Source of the DNA: Alteromonas gracilis
Lineage (GTDB): Bacteria > Pseudomonadota > Gammaproteobacteria > Enterobacterales > Alteromonadaceae
Direction: 5' to 3'
Length of the DNA stretch: 64,000 nucleotides
NCBI RefSeq assembly: GCF_002993325.1
Contig: NZ_PVNO01000026.1
Span: 62,001 to 126,000 of the forward strand
The translations under genes were made by a program, and so were the position numbers. Under the pieces are notes generated by a model. The model was not told the origin of the DNA and made no database searches. It saw nothing but the letters and a program-made list of their open reading frames with translations. Numbering within the stretch: the stretch's first letter is position 1; each line of letters starts with the position of its first letter. Shown piece after piece: positions 55,397 to 64,000 of this stretch.

Positions 55397-55683
55397 AATG
55401 CTCGCATCTTTTTGATAATATTCCGGTCTTTAGAAAAAAGCTCGCGTTTTGGTGTTGAAACTCATTCGATAGCGCAAGTATTAAAGGCTTGGGCGTAATT
55501 GAAGTTGCTAGCGTCAACACCCGATTCAACCAAGTCCCAATTAAAATAAATCTGAACAAGTTCTTTCCCATCATTGTACAAGTTTGTAATAGATGGAAGC
55601 GGTTCATTTAGATGTTATTGTTTTTACAACACTAATTGAATGCATAAATATAGAACTTTCTATGTTCAAGGAGCAAAGATAAC

Positions 55684-56589
55684 GTGGAAGCATTAGTAAA
55701 ACTAGTACCCCTTACACAAGAGCTACTCATTTATTTGGCCATGGATGTGGCGATAGCGTTGGTACTTCTGATGATCATGAAGTGGTTAACTGGTGCATTT
55801 AGAAAATATTCAGTGACAGAAGAGTTAGGAGTTAAAGATAACTTTGCTTTCGGTATCAGTATCGCGGGTGGCATGCTGTCTTTATGCATTGTGTTAAGTT
55901 CAGTGGTTGGGCGTCATATTGGTGTGGGATATCAGGAAGCGGCGATAGGTATGGTGACGTTCGGTATAGTGGGGATCGTACTCGTAAAATTCGGGCGCTT
56001 TGCTCACGACAAGCTGGTGCTTAATAAGGTAGACACCCATGCAATGATTGCCGAACGAAGTGTAAGTGTAGCACTCGTTGATGCGGCGAGCTTGGTGGCA
56101 AGTGCCATTGTGTTGCGCAATATTATGATTTGGGTTGATGGCAGTGACATGAATGCACTAATTGCGATTGTTACTGGTTTTACCGTGGTGCTTACCATGC
56201 TGCTGGTGATGACGCGAATTTTAGAATTCAGGTATGCCCGCGATAATCAAAATGACTCGTTTCAAGGCGCGCTTGAAAAAGGGCAGTTAGCACTCGCTAT
56301 CGAGCATAGCGGCAATCTTCTTGGTACGGCTATGATAGTGTCGGCAGCAAAGAACCTGCTTATTTACAATCCATCGGGTTATGTGAGCAATGTAACAGGC
56401 TGGTTGATTGTAAGTGTAGGGCTAGCGATAGCACTTCATTTGCTGGTACTGGCGAGTAAGAAAATAATTCTTTTTGGCATGAATATTCGGCAAGAGGTGG
56501 ACCATCAGCACAATGTGGGGGTGGCTGCCCTTGGTTTCACGCTAAGTATTGGTAACGCCATGATCATAAACGGTGTTTTAGGCGGGTAG
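55684..56589 (+). CDS. DUF350-family membrane protein
   Basis: 301 residues with eight predicted transmembrane helices in two similar halves (NFAFGISIAGGMLSLCIVLS early and HNVGVAALGFTLSIGNAMI at the end). Repeated DUF350 units are the likely family. The function is unknown; members often sit near spermidine-synthase-like or envelope genes, neither of which is adjacent. The start is GTG 55684 with AAGGAG ten bases upstream. It converges on the GIY-YIG gene. Confidence 0.78.
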   Translation: MEALVKLVPLTQELLIYLAMDVAIALVLLMIMKWLTGAFRKYSVTEELGVKDNFAFGISIAGGMLSLCIVLSSVVGRHIGVGYQEAAIGMVTFGIVGIVLVKFGRFAHDKLVLNKVDTHAMIAERSVSVALVDAASLVASAIVLRNIMIWVDGSDMNALIAIVTGFTVVLTMLLVMTRILEFRYARDNQNDSFQGALEKGQLALAIEHSGNLLGTAMIVSAAKNLLIYNPSGYVSNVTGWLIVSVGLAIALHLLVLASKKIILFGMNIRQEVDHQHNVGVAALGFTLSIGNAMIINGVLGG

Positions 56590-56677
56590 AAAGCTTTTAA
56601 GTTCTCATCAACGAGCGTTGTGCCCGTATCGTTTTTAAACAACGCAGAACGTGTAGGGCTCAACTTGACGGCACATT

Positions 56678-57025
56678 TCAATCTTCGAACTTTGCCTTCA
56701 CGCACGCTAAATCGTTGAGCTGCCCTTTTTTGATAATGCCGTCTTTTTGTGGGCGGCTCATTTGCTTGACGGCATATTCAAGCTGGGCTGCATGTATTTT
56801 ATCTGCTACTTCGAATACCGCTTTAAAACTCAGCGGCGACTTACCTTTAAGCGCCTTGGCGCCACCTTTAAGTTCGCCCCTGTGTTGTGCGATGCGTCGC
56901 TTGGGGTCGGTTGTGATCCCCGTATAAATTTGCCCAAGCTTGTTCTCTATAAGATAAAGATACCACGGGTTATTTGTACATCCTTGGTGGGTATTGCCGT
57001 TCTTGGCTGTTATACTCTGTGCCAA
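56678..57025 (-). CDS. GIY-YIG nuclease-superfamily protein
   Basis: 115 residues. The GIY-YIG motif appears as [20 protein letters not shown], with Arg in PKRRIAQHR and the conserved Glu in [13 protein letters not shown]. This is the UPF0213/YhbQ-type single-domain group, with possible DNA nuclease activity. No ATG is present in the open frame; TTG 57025 is the likely start, and the motif does not depend on it. It is divergent from hldE, with only 31 bp between starts, so the two promoters must overlap the coding ends. Confidence 0.85.
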   Translation of the reverse strand: MAQSITAKNGNTHQGCTNNPWYLYLIENKLGQIYTGITTDPKRRIAQHRGELKGGAKALKGKSPLSFKAVFEVADKIHAAQLEYAVKQMSRPQKDGIIKKGQLNDLACVKAKFED

Positions 57026-57056
57026 TGTTTTTAAAATCTACAAAGTTATTCTCAGC

Positions 57057-58487
57057 ATGATATTACCAGATTTTAGCAAAGCGAAAGTGCTTATTGTCGG
57101 CGACCTAATGTTAGACCGTTATTGGAGCGGTGGCACAGGGCGTATATCTCCCGAAGCACCAGTGCCAGTGGTTAACGTTAATAGTTCTGAAGACCGAGCT
57201 GGTGGTGCTGCAAACGTTGCAGTAAACGTGGCAACTCTTGGGGCTGAAGTAACTTTGCTGGGCATGTGCGGTAAAGACGAAAATGCGAATATTCTCAGAG
57301 AGCGTTTAGCAACTCACAACATTCAGTGTCAGTTTTTTGAGGTAGAGGGTTTTGATACCATCACCAAGCTTCGCGTCATGAGCAGAAATCAACAGCTTCT
57401 GCGTTTGGATTTTGAAAAAAGCTTTGAACACGCTGATAAATCAGAATTGGAATTGGCTTTTGATAAAGCGCTAGACGAAGCTGATATCGTCATTTTGAGC
57501 GATTATGCTAAAGGGTGTTTGAGCGATCCCGCAAGCCTTATTGAAAAGGCACGCAGCAAAAATAAGCGCGTGGTAGTTGACCCGAAAGGCAGTGACTTCG
57601 GTAAGTACGCTGGTGCTACGCTAGTTACCCCAAATATGGACGAGCTTCGCGGCATTGTTGGCGAGATAGGTAGCGAACAGGTGCTAGTGGAAAAAGCACA
57701 GTCATTAAAAGAATCGTTGAACTTAAGCGCGCTTCTCGTAACTCGCTCAGAAGATGGTATGACGTTGTTTGACGGCGACAACAGCGAGTTTCATTTACCT
57801 GCTAAAGCGAAAGAAGTATACGACGTAACTGGGGCAGGGGATACAGTTGTCTCCACGCTCGCTGTTGCCATGGCCTGTAACTTGCCACTTCAAGCTGCTT
57901 GTGTGCTTGCTAACTTAGCCGCAAGTGTCGTAGTTGGAAAGTTAGGTACCTCTACCGTCACTAACACCGAGCTAGCATTAGCGTTAGGCGAACAGTCAGT
58001 TCATCTGGACGGCGGTGTGATGACAGAAGACCAGCTGGAGATTGCGCTACAAGCAGCGAAATCACGAGGCGAGAAAGTGGTAATGACAAACGGCTGTTTT
58101 GATATCCTGCACTCTGGTCACGTTGCCTATTTAGAAGAGGCTGCGCAGCTCGGCGACCGATTAATTGTAGCGGTAAATACCGATGCATCAGTCACTAAAT
58201 TAAAAGGACCTGGTCGCCCGGTAAATAACGTAAGCCGACGTATGGCAGTACTTGCAGGCCTAAGCGCTGTCGACTGGGTTGTACCTTTTGAAGAAGATAC
58301 GCCACAGCGCGTTATCGCCCGATTGTTACCCGATGTGCTCGTTAAAGGCGGTGACTACAAGGTTGAAGACATTGCGGGTGGCAAAGAAGTTGTGGCTAAT
58401 GGCGGTGAAGTTAAGGTGCTTACCTTTGAAGATGGCGTGTCTACCACAGGTATTATAGAGCGCATCACGCAAAATAAGCTGTGTTAG
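57057..58487 (+). CDS. hldE: Bifunctional heptose-7-phosphate kinase/heptose-1-phosphate adenylyltransferase
   Basis: 476 residues, the E. coli length. It makes ADP-heptose for the lipopolysaccharide core. The N-terminal PfkB-type kinase has [13 protein letters not shown] and the catalytic [18 protein letters not shown]. The C-terminal nucleotidyltransferase has [20 protein letters not shown] and [18 protein letters not shown] 57057 is preferred over an in-frame upstream start because [16 protein letters not shown] is the conserved beginning. The exopolysaccharide ATPase gene follows by 143 bp; the link may be simple adjacency. Confidence 0.96.
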   Translation: MILPDFSKAKVLIVGDLMLDRYWSGGTGRISPEAPVPVVNVNSSEDRAGGAANVAVNVATLGAEVTLLGMCGKDENANILRERLATHNIQCQFFEVEGFDTITKLRVMSRNQQLLRLDFEKSFEHADKSELELAFDKALDEADIVILSDYAKGCLSDPASLIEKARSKNKRVVVDPKGSDFGKYAGATLVTPNMDELRGIVGEIGSEQVLVEKAQSLKESLNLSALLVTRSEDGMTLFDGDNSEFHLPAKAKEVYDVTGAGDTVVSTLAVAMACNLPLQAACVLANLAASVVVGKLGTSTVTNTELALALGEQSVHLDGGVMTEDQLEIALQAAKSRGEKVVMTNGCFDILHSGHVAYLEEAAQLGDRLIVAVNTDASVTKLKGPGRPVNNVSRRMAVLAGLSAVDWVVPFEEDTPQRVIARLLPDVLVKGGDYKVEDIAGGKEVVANGGEVKVLTFEDGVSTTGIIERITQNKLC

Positions 58488-58630
58488 CATTCAAGGTTTA
58501 ACAAATAAAAAGATAACACTTCGAGAATGGCGCGTTGTTGGTTACCATATAATCAAAAGTTACGCGTCGAGCACCAACAATATTACGTTTTTTTGAACGC
58601 ACATTCTTTAATGGAATAACGGTAAATTGC

Positions 58631-59695
58631 ATGTACGAAAGTTACTACGGACTTAACTCGAAACCGTTTCAGTTAACCCCCGACCCTCAATTTTTCTTCG
58701 CGAGCAAATGGCACAAGCGTGCTATGTCTTATTTGCAGTATGGCCTGTCTCAAGCTGAAGGGTTTATTGTTATTACCGGTGGAATAGGCACGGGAAAAAC
58801 GACCGTTGCCAACAGTCTGCTTGAAGAAATTGAAGACGATATAGCCGCGGCCCAAATTGTAACGCCAAAGCTGTCGCCAGATGAGCTGGTAAAGATGGTG
58901 GCGTCTAAATTTGATGTTCCTACCGAAGGGCGTTCGAAAGCGGACATTCTTAAGGCCCTCGAAATATTCTTGTATGACCTAAATAGAGCGGGGCGTCGCG
59001 CTTTGCTTTTAGTAGATGAAGCACAGAACCTTCCTCTGGAAAGCATAGAAGAGCTAAGAATGCTGAGTAACTTCCAGCTGAACGGCAAGCCGCTTATTCA
59101 AAGTTTCTTACTGGGGCAGGAAGAGTTGCAGCCAATTTTGCGTGCGCCGAACATGGAACAGTTTAGGCAGCGTATAGTGGCATCTTGTCATTTGGCACCG
59201 CTATCGTTAGAAGAGTGCAAAGAGTACATCGAGTATCGCCTACACCATGCCGGTTGGAACGGTTCTGCGTTATTTAGTGATGAAGCGTTAGAGCGCATTC
59301 ATATGTTTTCTCGCGGTATTCCCCGTAAAATTAACACCCTTATGGATAGGGTAATGCTCTACGGCTTTCTAGAAGAGCTTGAAAGCTTTGATGCTAATGC
59401 GGTAAACGAAGTAATTGAAGAAGTGAAAGCTGAGATGTTCGAGCCTGATAAAACGGGCGCAGAAGTGACCGAACATATGGGCTTTGCCGACCACCCAGAA
59501 AGTCAAACTATCATGACCCCAAAGGGGAATGTCATACGCGATACCAAGTACTATTTGGATATGCTGGCAGAGCTAGTAGACGCACTAGATGACGCTATTT
59601 CACAGAAAGTGAAAATGACCCAGTACGTAGACAAACTTATGAAGAAAAAGTTTAAGACCTATGTACGGTTAAAGAGTGATGATAAGAAAGAGTGA
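58631..59695 (+). CDS. XrtA-locus secretion ATPase (ExeA/GspA-like)
   Basis: 354 residues. AAA-type ATPase with Walker A GGIGTGKTTVANSLL and Walker B RRALLLVDEAQNLP. The N-terminal MYESYYGLNSKPFQLTPDPQ is the signature of the PEP-CTERM/XrtA-locus ATPase subfamily (TIGR03015 as I recall it). A C-terminal extension of about 90 residues carries a coiled-coil-like helix. It normally sits in line with the outer-membrane and kinase genes; here it is convergent with them across a short terminator. It probably powers assembly or export of the polysaccharide. Confidence 0.9.
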   Translation: MYESYYGLNSKPFQLTPDPQFFFASKWHKRAMSYLQYGLSQAEGFIVITGGIGTGKTTVANSLLEEIEDDIAAAQIVTPKLSPDELVKMVASKFDVPTEGRSKADILKALEIFLYDLNRAGRRALLLVDEAQNLPLESIEELRMLSNFQLNGKPLIQSFLLGQEELQPILRAPNMEQFRQRIVASCHLAPLSLEECKEYIEYRLHHAGWNGSALFSDEALERIHMFSRGIPRKINTLMDRVMLYGFLEELESFDANAVNEVIEEVKAEMFEPDKTGAEVTEHMGFADHPESQTIMTPKGNVIRDTKYYLDMLAELVDALDDAISQKVKMTQYVDKLMKKKFKTYVRLKSDDKKE

Positions 59696-59704
59696 TAAAA
59701 GAAA

Positions 59705-59726
59705 AGCGCCAAAATGGCGCTATTTC
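59705..59726. terminator. Bidirectional terminator between the ATPase and outer-membrane protein genes
   Basis: AGCGCCA (59705-59711) and TGGCGCT (59715-59721) form a 7-bp stem around AAA. It is followed by ATTTCTTT on the plus strand and by TTTTCTTTT on the minus strand, so it can stop both convergent transcripts. Confidence 0.75.
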
Positions 59727-59727
59727 T

Positions 59728-61392
59728 TTATTGATATTTGTAGATAATGGAAAGTGAAATACGTCGGTCTGAGAAGTCATTTCCGAACAATCCCACTCCT
59801 GCATTAATCTCACCAGACTGCTCAATATAGCTAAAATCAACAACCGCGGTTAACGATTTTCCAAACTCACGCTGAAGAGCAATATTGCCTCGCCAATTGT
59901 CTGATTCGCCATCTAATTCTTGTTGTTCTGATATCTGAGTAATGTTGGCGTAAGTAACCTCTGCATTAAGGTTTGTATAGCTACCAAGCTCATACGCCAG
60001 TGAAGTACCAAGTGAGTATGTACGTCTCAATCGTTCTAAATCAAGGTAATCATCTTCTGCATAGCGAGAAGTTAGTGCGATAGTAATTCTAGAAAAGTCA
60101 TAACCAGCTTGAAAGTTTGTGCTTTTTCTCACTATGATATTGTCATCAAACTCAATTACTTGCGATGTGAGTTGGACTAATTGTTCATTTGCATCAGGTT
60201 GATATACAAGAGTGCTTGGCTGAAAGCAATCAGCAATTGAGATGTTGGCAGCAGGACAAACAAATACGCCCAAGTTCTGAGGGTTCGCTAAAAGCCTTGA
60301 TGTGTTAGTTACGTCTTCACTGTAGTTTAACGATGTTCGAAAATACTTAGAGTTGTAGGTAGCATCGAACGCCACAGCTTCGCCGTAAAAACGTCTCCCA
60401 TACGACCCTGATAAATTAGTGCGGGAACTCAATGCCCAATTGAAATCGAGACCTACAAAGGTTTCATTATTGTCTTCGTCCAGATCGGAATCACTCTTAT
60501 TGGCAGTGATTGCGATGTATCTATCTTCGCTCTGACGATACGACAATCCAATACCGTAAGAGTTGAACTCGCGTGTAATACTCGTAGTGTCATCTCGATT
60601 AGAAATTTGGTTGGCTTCGTGTCTAGCGTTGAGTCTCACACCTATATCTTTAACGATTGCTACGTCTACAAAAGCGTCACCAACTCGGGTCACAAAGTTA
60701 CCGTCGTTAGTTTGTGCGCGATCGGTATTGATATATGCGCCGTTCAACTCCCACAAAACTTGTCTACGGTTGTCGCTATTAGACATTCCGCCAAATAGTT
60801 CTAGGGTGTTGTTATCCAAAGCCTGCCCATTGTTGAGCGTCGAGCGCTCTGAAGCAACGTCTGAATAAGCAACCCCACCCTGAGCCTTAATCCAACTTAA
60901 CCGTTCCAAATTAGCAAGCGCTGAAACACGATTTGAGCGAGTTTTTGATAGAGAATCAGAGTTGTTTAAAAAATCAGAAACTAAGTAGTTGTTTGCATTT
61001 GCATTTTGATAATTCAATGCACCGGTAGCTTCAATCTGAAAGACGCGTTCAAATGGTTGCCAAATAACGCTATAGTTGTACTCTTCAAAGGTATCTCTGC
61101 GGCTATCGCTGACTTTGTCTCGTTCGAGATGCGTTAGCGAACCTGACCAAAAGCCACTAAATGTCCTTGTGTCGATACTGGCATTAATTGACGGTGCAAT
61201 TTGAAACGTATCTAAAGAGAGCTGCCCAAGATCCTCAGATTTTACATCCTGGAAAATATATTCGGCTTCTGCTGTTCCTGTTACTTTAATTTCAGCGAAA
61301 GCGTTAGAGGCGCTTAAGAGTGAGATACTCAAAGATATGCCCCAAACCGTCGTTTGCTGTTGCGTACGTTGTTTAGTTTTCTCGCTCAGCAT
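59728..61392 (-). CDS. XrtA-system outer-membrane beta-barrel protein
   Basis: 554 residues. After a signal peptide (VWGISLSISLLSASNAFA) comes a long beta barrel ending in ISLSIIYKYQ. The mature start (EIKVTGTAEAEYIFQD) and the many TYR-rich strands fit the PEP-CTERM-associated outer-membrane family (TIGR03016 as I recall it), proposed to act in polysaccharide export. ATG 61392 overlaps the kinase's end by 20 bases. Earlier in-frame ATGs at 61404 and 61419 exist but add only residues without signal-peptide character. Confidence 0.85.
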   Translation of the reverse strand: MLSEKTKQRTQQQTTVWGISLSISLLSASNAFAEIKVTGTAEAEYIFQDVKSEDLGQLSLDTFQIAPSINASIDTRTFSGFWSGSLTHLERDKVSDSRRDTFEEYNYSVIWQPFERVFQIEATGALNYQNANANNYLVSDFLNNSDSLSKTRSNRVSALANLERLSWIKAQGGVAYSDVASERSTLNNGQALDNNTLELFGGMSNSDNRRQVLWELNGAYINTDRAQTNDGNFVTRVGDAFVDVAIVKDIGVRLNARHEANQISNRDDTTSITREFNSYGIGLSYRQSEDRYIAITANKSDSDLDEDNNETFVGLDFNWALSSRTNLSGSYGRRFYGEAVAFDATYNSKYFRTSLNYSEDVTNTSRLLANPQNLGVFVCPAANISIADCFQPSTLVYQPDANEQLVQLTSQVIEFDDNIIVRKSTNFQAGYDFSRITIALTSRYAEDDYLDLERLRRTYSLGTSLAYELGSYTNLNAEVTYANITQISEQQELDGESDNWRGNIALQREFGKSLTAVVDFSYIEQSGEINAGVGLFGNDFSDRRISLSIIYKYQ

Positions 61393-62305
61393 AATAATAT
61401 CCATAGTATCCACTTCCATCAGTATCGTGGTGTATTGACTTATTCACAACGAACCCGATGGCCATTTCGGGATTTAATCGCTCTACCGACATCTTTATAT
61501 CGTTAACTTTGGTCTTTCCCTCTTCGACTACAACAACGGCTTGGCCAGCAAAGTTAGCTAAAATCGCACTCTCATTAATACCAATAAGAGGAGGAGTATC
61601 GAAAATGACGATTCGATCTGGATATCTGTTGGCAAACTCATCAACGGTTTCATGCATCTTTTGACTTGCGAGCATTTCAGTTGATAAGTGGTGCGATTTG
61701 CCAGCAGGAATAATTTTTAGCTTATCTATGTTTGTGGAATATAGAACTTCAGAAATATCCTCTACGTCTCCTGTCAAATATTCCATTAAGCCTTTTCTAC
61801 GCTGTAAACCCAATGTATTCAATACATTAGGTTTGAGTACATCAGCGTCAACTAAAAGTACTGTTTTATCTTGTTCTGCTGCAATACTTAAAGCCAAATT
61901 AGTCGCTGTAAAGGTTTTTCCTTCTGAGGGGCGGCTGCTAGTAACCATAATTATATTTGGGTTATTCAATGTTTTTGACATCGCACCAAACGCGTTTGCT
62001 ATAAGCTTACGCTTAATTTCTCTGTACTCTTCATTGATTTGTTTGCGTTCACCCAAAACCGATATGTGGCCTTTATCACTCAACGCTTTCAAGTCAAGGT
62101 CGAATTGGGGTAAGTTGAAACTTGAGCTAGCTTTTTCGACCCTCATCGGCTCTTTCGAAAGGCTTTCAGTTACTGCGTTTTCAGCTGATGTTAGTTCTTC
62201 ATTTTCTTCGCTTTTGAAGCCTGAAGAATTTTCTATTTTATTCTTTATTTGACCTTCTCGTTCAGCTTTTTGACGCTGCAGAGCTTTTTCAATAGTATTT
62301 TTCAT
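61373..62305 (-). CDS. XrtA-associated tyrosine autokinase
   Basis: 310 residues, soluble. BY-kinase P-loop: SSRPSEGKTFTATNLALSIA (Walker A), VLLVDADVLKP (Walker A'), IVIFDTPPLIG (Walker B). The C-terminal tail GSGYYGYYYAEREN is a tyrosine cluster of the kind that is autophosphorylated. It works with the chain-length protein, whose stop lies directly against this ATG, to set exopolysaccharide length. The N-terminal 90 residues are polar and likely unstructured. Confidence 0.92.
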   Translation of the reverse strand: MKNTIEKALQRQKAEREGQIKNKIENSSGFKSEENEELTSAENAVTESLSKEPMRVEKASSSFNLPQFDLDLKALSDKGHISVLGERKQINEEYREIKRKLIANAFGAMSKTLNNPNIIMVTSSRPSEGKTFTATNLALSIAAEQDKTVLLVDADVLKPNVLNTLGLQRRKGLMEYLTGDVEDISEVLYSTNIDKLKIIPAGKSHHLSTEMLASQKMHETVDEFANRYPDRIVIFDTPPLIGINESAILANFAGQAVVVVEEGKTKVNDIKMSVERLNPEMAIGFVVNKSIHHDTDGSGYYGYYYAEREN

Positions 62306-63874
62306 TTAAAAGAACCTCTCTGCGATATTTATATTCATTACGTCGGCAGCGACAAGTACGCCATAGATCATAACAATTGCGCCTGAGGAGACGAGAAAAA
62401 CAAGAAGTTTTCGGTTATTCTTTTTGCTTATTCGCTCTAGTTCCAAATGACTCACCGTTCCCCAGATAGGGTAATCAGATAATCGAAGCAGCTGTTTCGG
62501 CCTTATAAGTACTGGGTTTAACTGACTAATTAAAAAGGCTAACCCTATACCTGTACCAAATCCTACAAATAAAACTGCGGTGTAAAGTATGATTCGATGA
62601 GGGCCTGAAGGCTTACTCGCTACAAGTGGTGGTTCTATAATTCGAAATTGCAGTTCTTCGGACGACACCTCTGCTCTTCTTGAAAGGTCAGCCGCTTCTC
62701 TTCTTCCAAGCAATTCTTCGTACTTTTTCTTCAGAATGTCATAGTCGCGATTGAGTGCTGAAGATTCAGCCTCAATTTGAGGGATAAGGTCAACTTTTGA
62801 TTCTAATTCAGCAATCTTTGTTTTTAAATCAGACTCTTTTACCTTCAAAGAAGCGATTTCACTTTGAAGTCGACTCATTTCAAGTCGAATTTCTTGAGTG
62901 AGTTCATTCATTGGGCCTTGAATATCACCCTCGGCAGCAGCTAGAAACGCTTCAACTTCTTTCTTCCTAGATGCTTCTAAACTTTCCAGTAGTTGTTTGG
63001 TTTCAATGACATCGGGATGCTTGTCCGTAAATCTTAGTCTCAACCTATCCAGCTCTTCTTCCAAGTTTTTTATACGGTCATCGTAACGAGTTTTTAAAAC
63101 GCTATCCTCTTGATTCGTCACTCCTAAATTTGAAGTCGAAACTTGGTCTTTTATTTGTGAACTTAAAGAATCTACTTGTTCAATTGTTTGACGAATTGAA
63201 AGTTTAGTAACTTCTAACTCTGAATTTAGCGTTTGAAGACGAGAATAGTATGTACCAGAGAGTGGTAGGATGTTGTTGTATTGTCTCTTAAAGTTAGCTA
63301 GACGCTGTTCCGATTCCGATAATCGAGATTCATACTCTGCTATTTGCTCTTCGAGGAATCGACCCGCGGTATCAGTATCTCTCCTATTATTTCCAAGAGA
63401 GCCCTCTACGAACAAGTCTAGTGTTTCTTGAACAACGCGCTGCGCAGTAACGGCATTGGGATGCTCATAACTTATGTTGTAAATATTGTCTCTTCCGGCA
63501 GAACGGAGCTGTATTTGAAATGCCAGTTGCGTAACTAAATCTTCAAACTCCGCCGCAGAGTTAGTCGTTATATCTAAATCGCTTTCCCTCGCGATTATTT
63601 CAACGTTAGAACGGCTAAGTAGAGTTTTTGCCATCATTCGCACTTCGGAATCAGGATCAGTTTGTATCGCTAATCCTTTCAGTAATGGCTGTAAGACCGA
63701 GCGCGTATCCACATAAACCTGAGCCTTTGACGTGTATTGGTCTGGAAGAGAAGCAACTAGTAAGAAGCCTAATGGGCAAATGAGCCACGACGCAATAATA
63801 ACATAGCGTTTCTTAACCCAAACTCCTTTAACTAAATCTAAAAATTGGAGTAAGGTTTGTTGTAAATCTTGCAT
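62306..63874 (-). CDS. XrtA-system polysaccharide chain-length determinant (Wzz-like)
   Basis: 522 residues. Transmembrane helices lie at about 24-42 (VIIASWLICPLGFLLVASL), near 430, and at the C-terminus (VFLVSSGAIVMIYGVLVAAD). A long coiled-coil periplasmic region lies between them (EQIAEYESRLSESEQRLANF, LEEELDRLRLRFTDKHPDV). This is the Wzz/PCP layout of the XrtA locus (TIGR03007-like). It should control chain length with the kinase that starts immediately downstream. The export protein lies 26 bp upstream on the same strand, so all four genes form one operon. Confidence 0.92.
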   Translation of the reverse strand: MQDLQQTLLQFLDLVKGVWVKKRYVIIASWLICPLGFLLVASLPDQYTSKAQVYVDTRSVLQPLLKGLAIQTDPDSEVRMMAKTLLSRSNVEIIARESDLDITTNSAAEFEDLVTQLAFQIQLRSAGRDNIYNISYEHPNAVTAQRVVQETLDLFVEGSLGNNRRDTDTAGRFLEEQIAEYESRLSESEQRLANFKRQYNNILPLSGTYYSRLQTLNSELEVTKLSIRQTIEQVDSLSSQIKDQVSTSNLGVTNQEDSVLKTRYDDRIKNLEEELDRLRLRFTDKHPDVIETKQLLESLEASRKKEVEAFLAAAEGDIQGPMNELTQEIRLEMSRLQSEIASLKVKESDLKTKIAELESKVDLIPQIEAESSALNRDYDILKKKYEELLGRREAADLSRRAEVSSEELQFRIIEPPLVASKPSGPHRIILYTAVLFVGFGTGIGLAFLISQLNPVLIRPKQLLRLSDYPIWGTVSHLELERISKKNNRKLLVFLVSSGAIVMIYGVLVAADVMNINIAERFF

Positions 63875-63900
63875 TAAATTGTTCCGTTAACTGCTTAGAA

Positions 63901-64000
63901 CTAAAACCATGCTTCTGGAATGATAACGATATCGCCTGGCAAGATGTCGACGTTCTTTGCAATGTCACCATTGCGAATGAGGTCGTCTATGTCCAAGCTG
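63901..64000 (-). CDS. Polysaccharide export protein, C-terminal end (cut by window)
   Basis: The last 33 codons of a minus-strand gene that continues beyond the window. The visible end, IAKNVDILPGDIVIIPEAWF then TAG, is the close of an SLBB/Wza-type periplasmic export protein; the LPGDIVIIPE pattern is typical. It is the first visible gene of the export/chain-length/kinase/outer-membrane series, in the order seen in XrtA loci. Confidence 0.75.
   Translation of the reverse strand, partial: SLDIDDLIRNGDIAKNVDILPGDIVIIPEAWF

Noticed and set aside
55383..55607. A 74-codon minus-strand frame before glnE.
   Set aside because: Overlaps the glnE start, has no ribosome site and no recognisable protein pattern.
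1..64000. Search by eye for CRISPR arrays, rRNA, tRNA, insertion sequences and prophage genes.
   Set aside because: No regular direct repeats, cloverleaf-like genes, transposases or phage structural genes were found.

Overview
The window looks like a chromosomal segment of a marine gammaproteobacterium of the Alteromonadaceae, most likely Alteromonas. I infer this from the gene families present: an XrtA/PEP-CTERM-type exopolysaccharide locus, a TonB-dependent receptor, many secreted and outer-membrane proteins, three c-di-GMP enzymes, RlmF, FadE and a choline-to-betaine operon. No tRNA, rRNA, CRISPR array, prophage or intact insertion sequence was seen. Both ends cut genes: an MRJP/yellow-like protein at the left and a polysaccharide export protein at the right.

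Layout. 0-2.6 kb: MRJP-like 3' end, periplasmic DsrE-like protein, PAS-GGDEF cyclase. 2.7-6.6 kb: AidB-type acyl-CoA dehydrogenase divergent from a PaaX-like regulator, with a perfect 15-bp inverted repeat between them, then an unknown gene. 6.9-13.6 kb: small secreted repeat protein, secreted M24 peptidase, an aberrant SoxR, RlmF, and a large propeller-GGDEF sensor. 13.6-19.4 kb: minus-strand operon betB-betA-betT-porin, led by two promoters that each carry a copy of the same 16-bp operator-like element. 19.7-29 kb: META-MliC lipoprotein, Mpo1-like protein, crotonase, two small unknown proteins, an Orn/Lys/Arg decarboxylase, an unknown protein paired with a transglutaminase-like protein, an RNA methyltransferase and a YlqF-type GTPase.

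29-36 kb: a frameshifted galactose-oxidase-like copper-radical oxidase with a partner whose predicted mature form begins with histidine; a WbuC-type cupin; a ribosome-mediated attenuator whose leader peptide is rich in Tyr/Phe/Asn codons, placed unexpectedly before an orphan XRE protein; upp; and a LacI regulator with a paired operator-like element. 36-42 kb: tdk, a GGDEF-EAL protein, and a TonB-dependent receptor preceded by several CG-centred palindromes. 42-50 kb: FadE with a FadR-like site, divergent from a four-gene operon (RND/MMPL exporter, LolA-like protein, two outer-membrane proteins) that may move lipid or another hydrophobic cargo between membranes. 50-57 kb: housekeeping and envelope genes (late lipid A acyltransferase, TcpQ protein, glnE, DUF350, GIY-YIG). 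57-64 kb: hldE, then the edge of the exopolysaccharide locus, where the secretion ATPase faces the outer-membrane protein, tyrosine kinase, chain-length and export genes.

The strongest points for a second look are the orphan attenuator, the duplicated bet operator/promoter unit, the SoxR with a missing cluster ligand and no normal start codon, and the split copper-radical oxidase with its histidine-leading partner. All family calls come from reading motifs; no database search was run.
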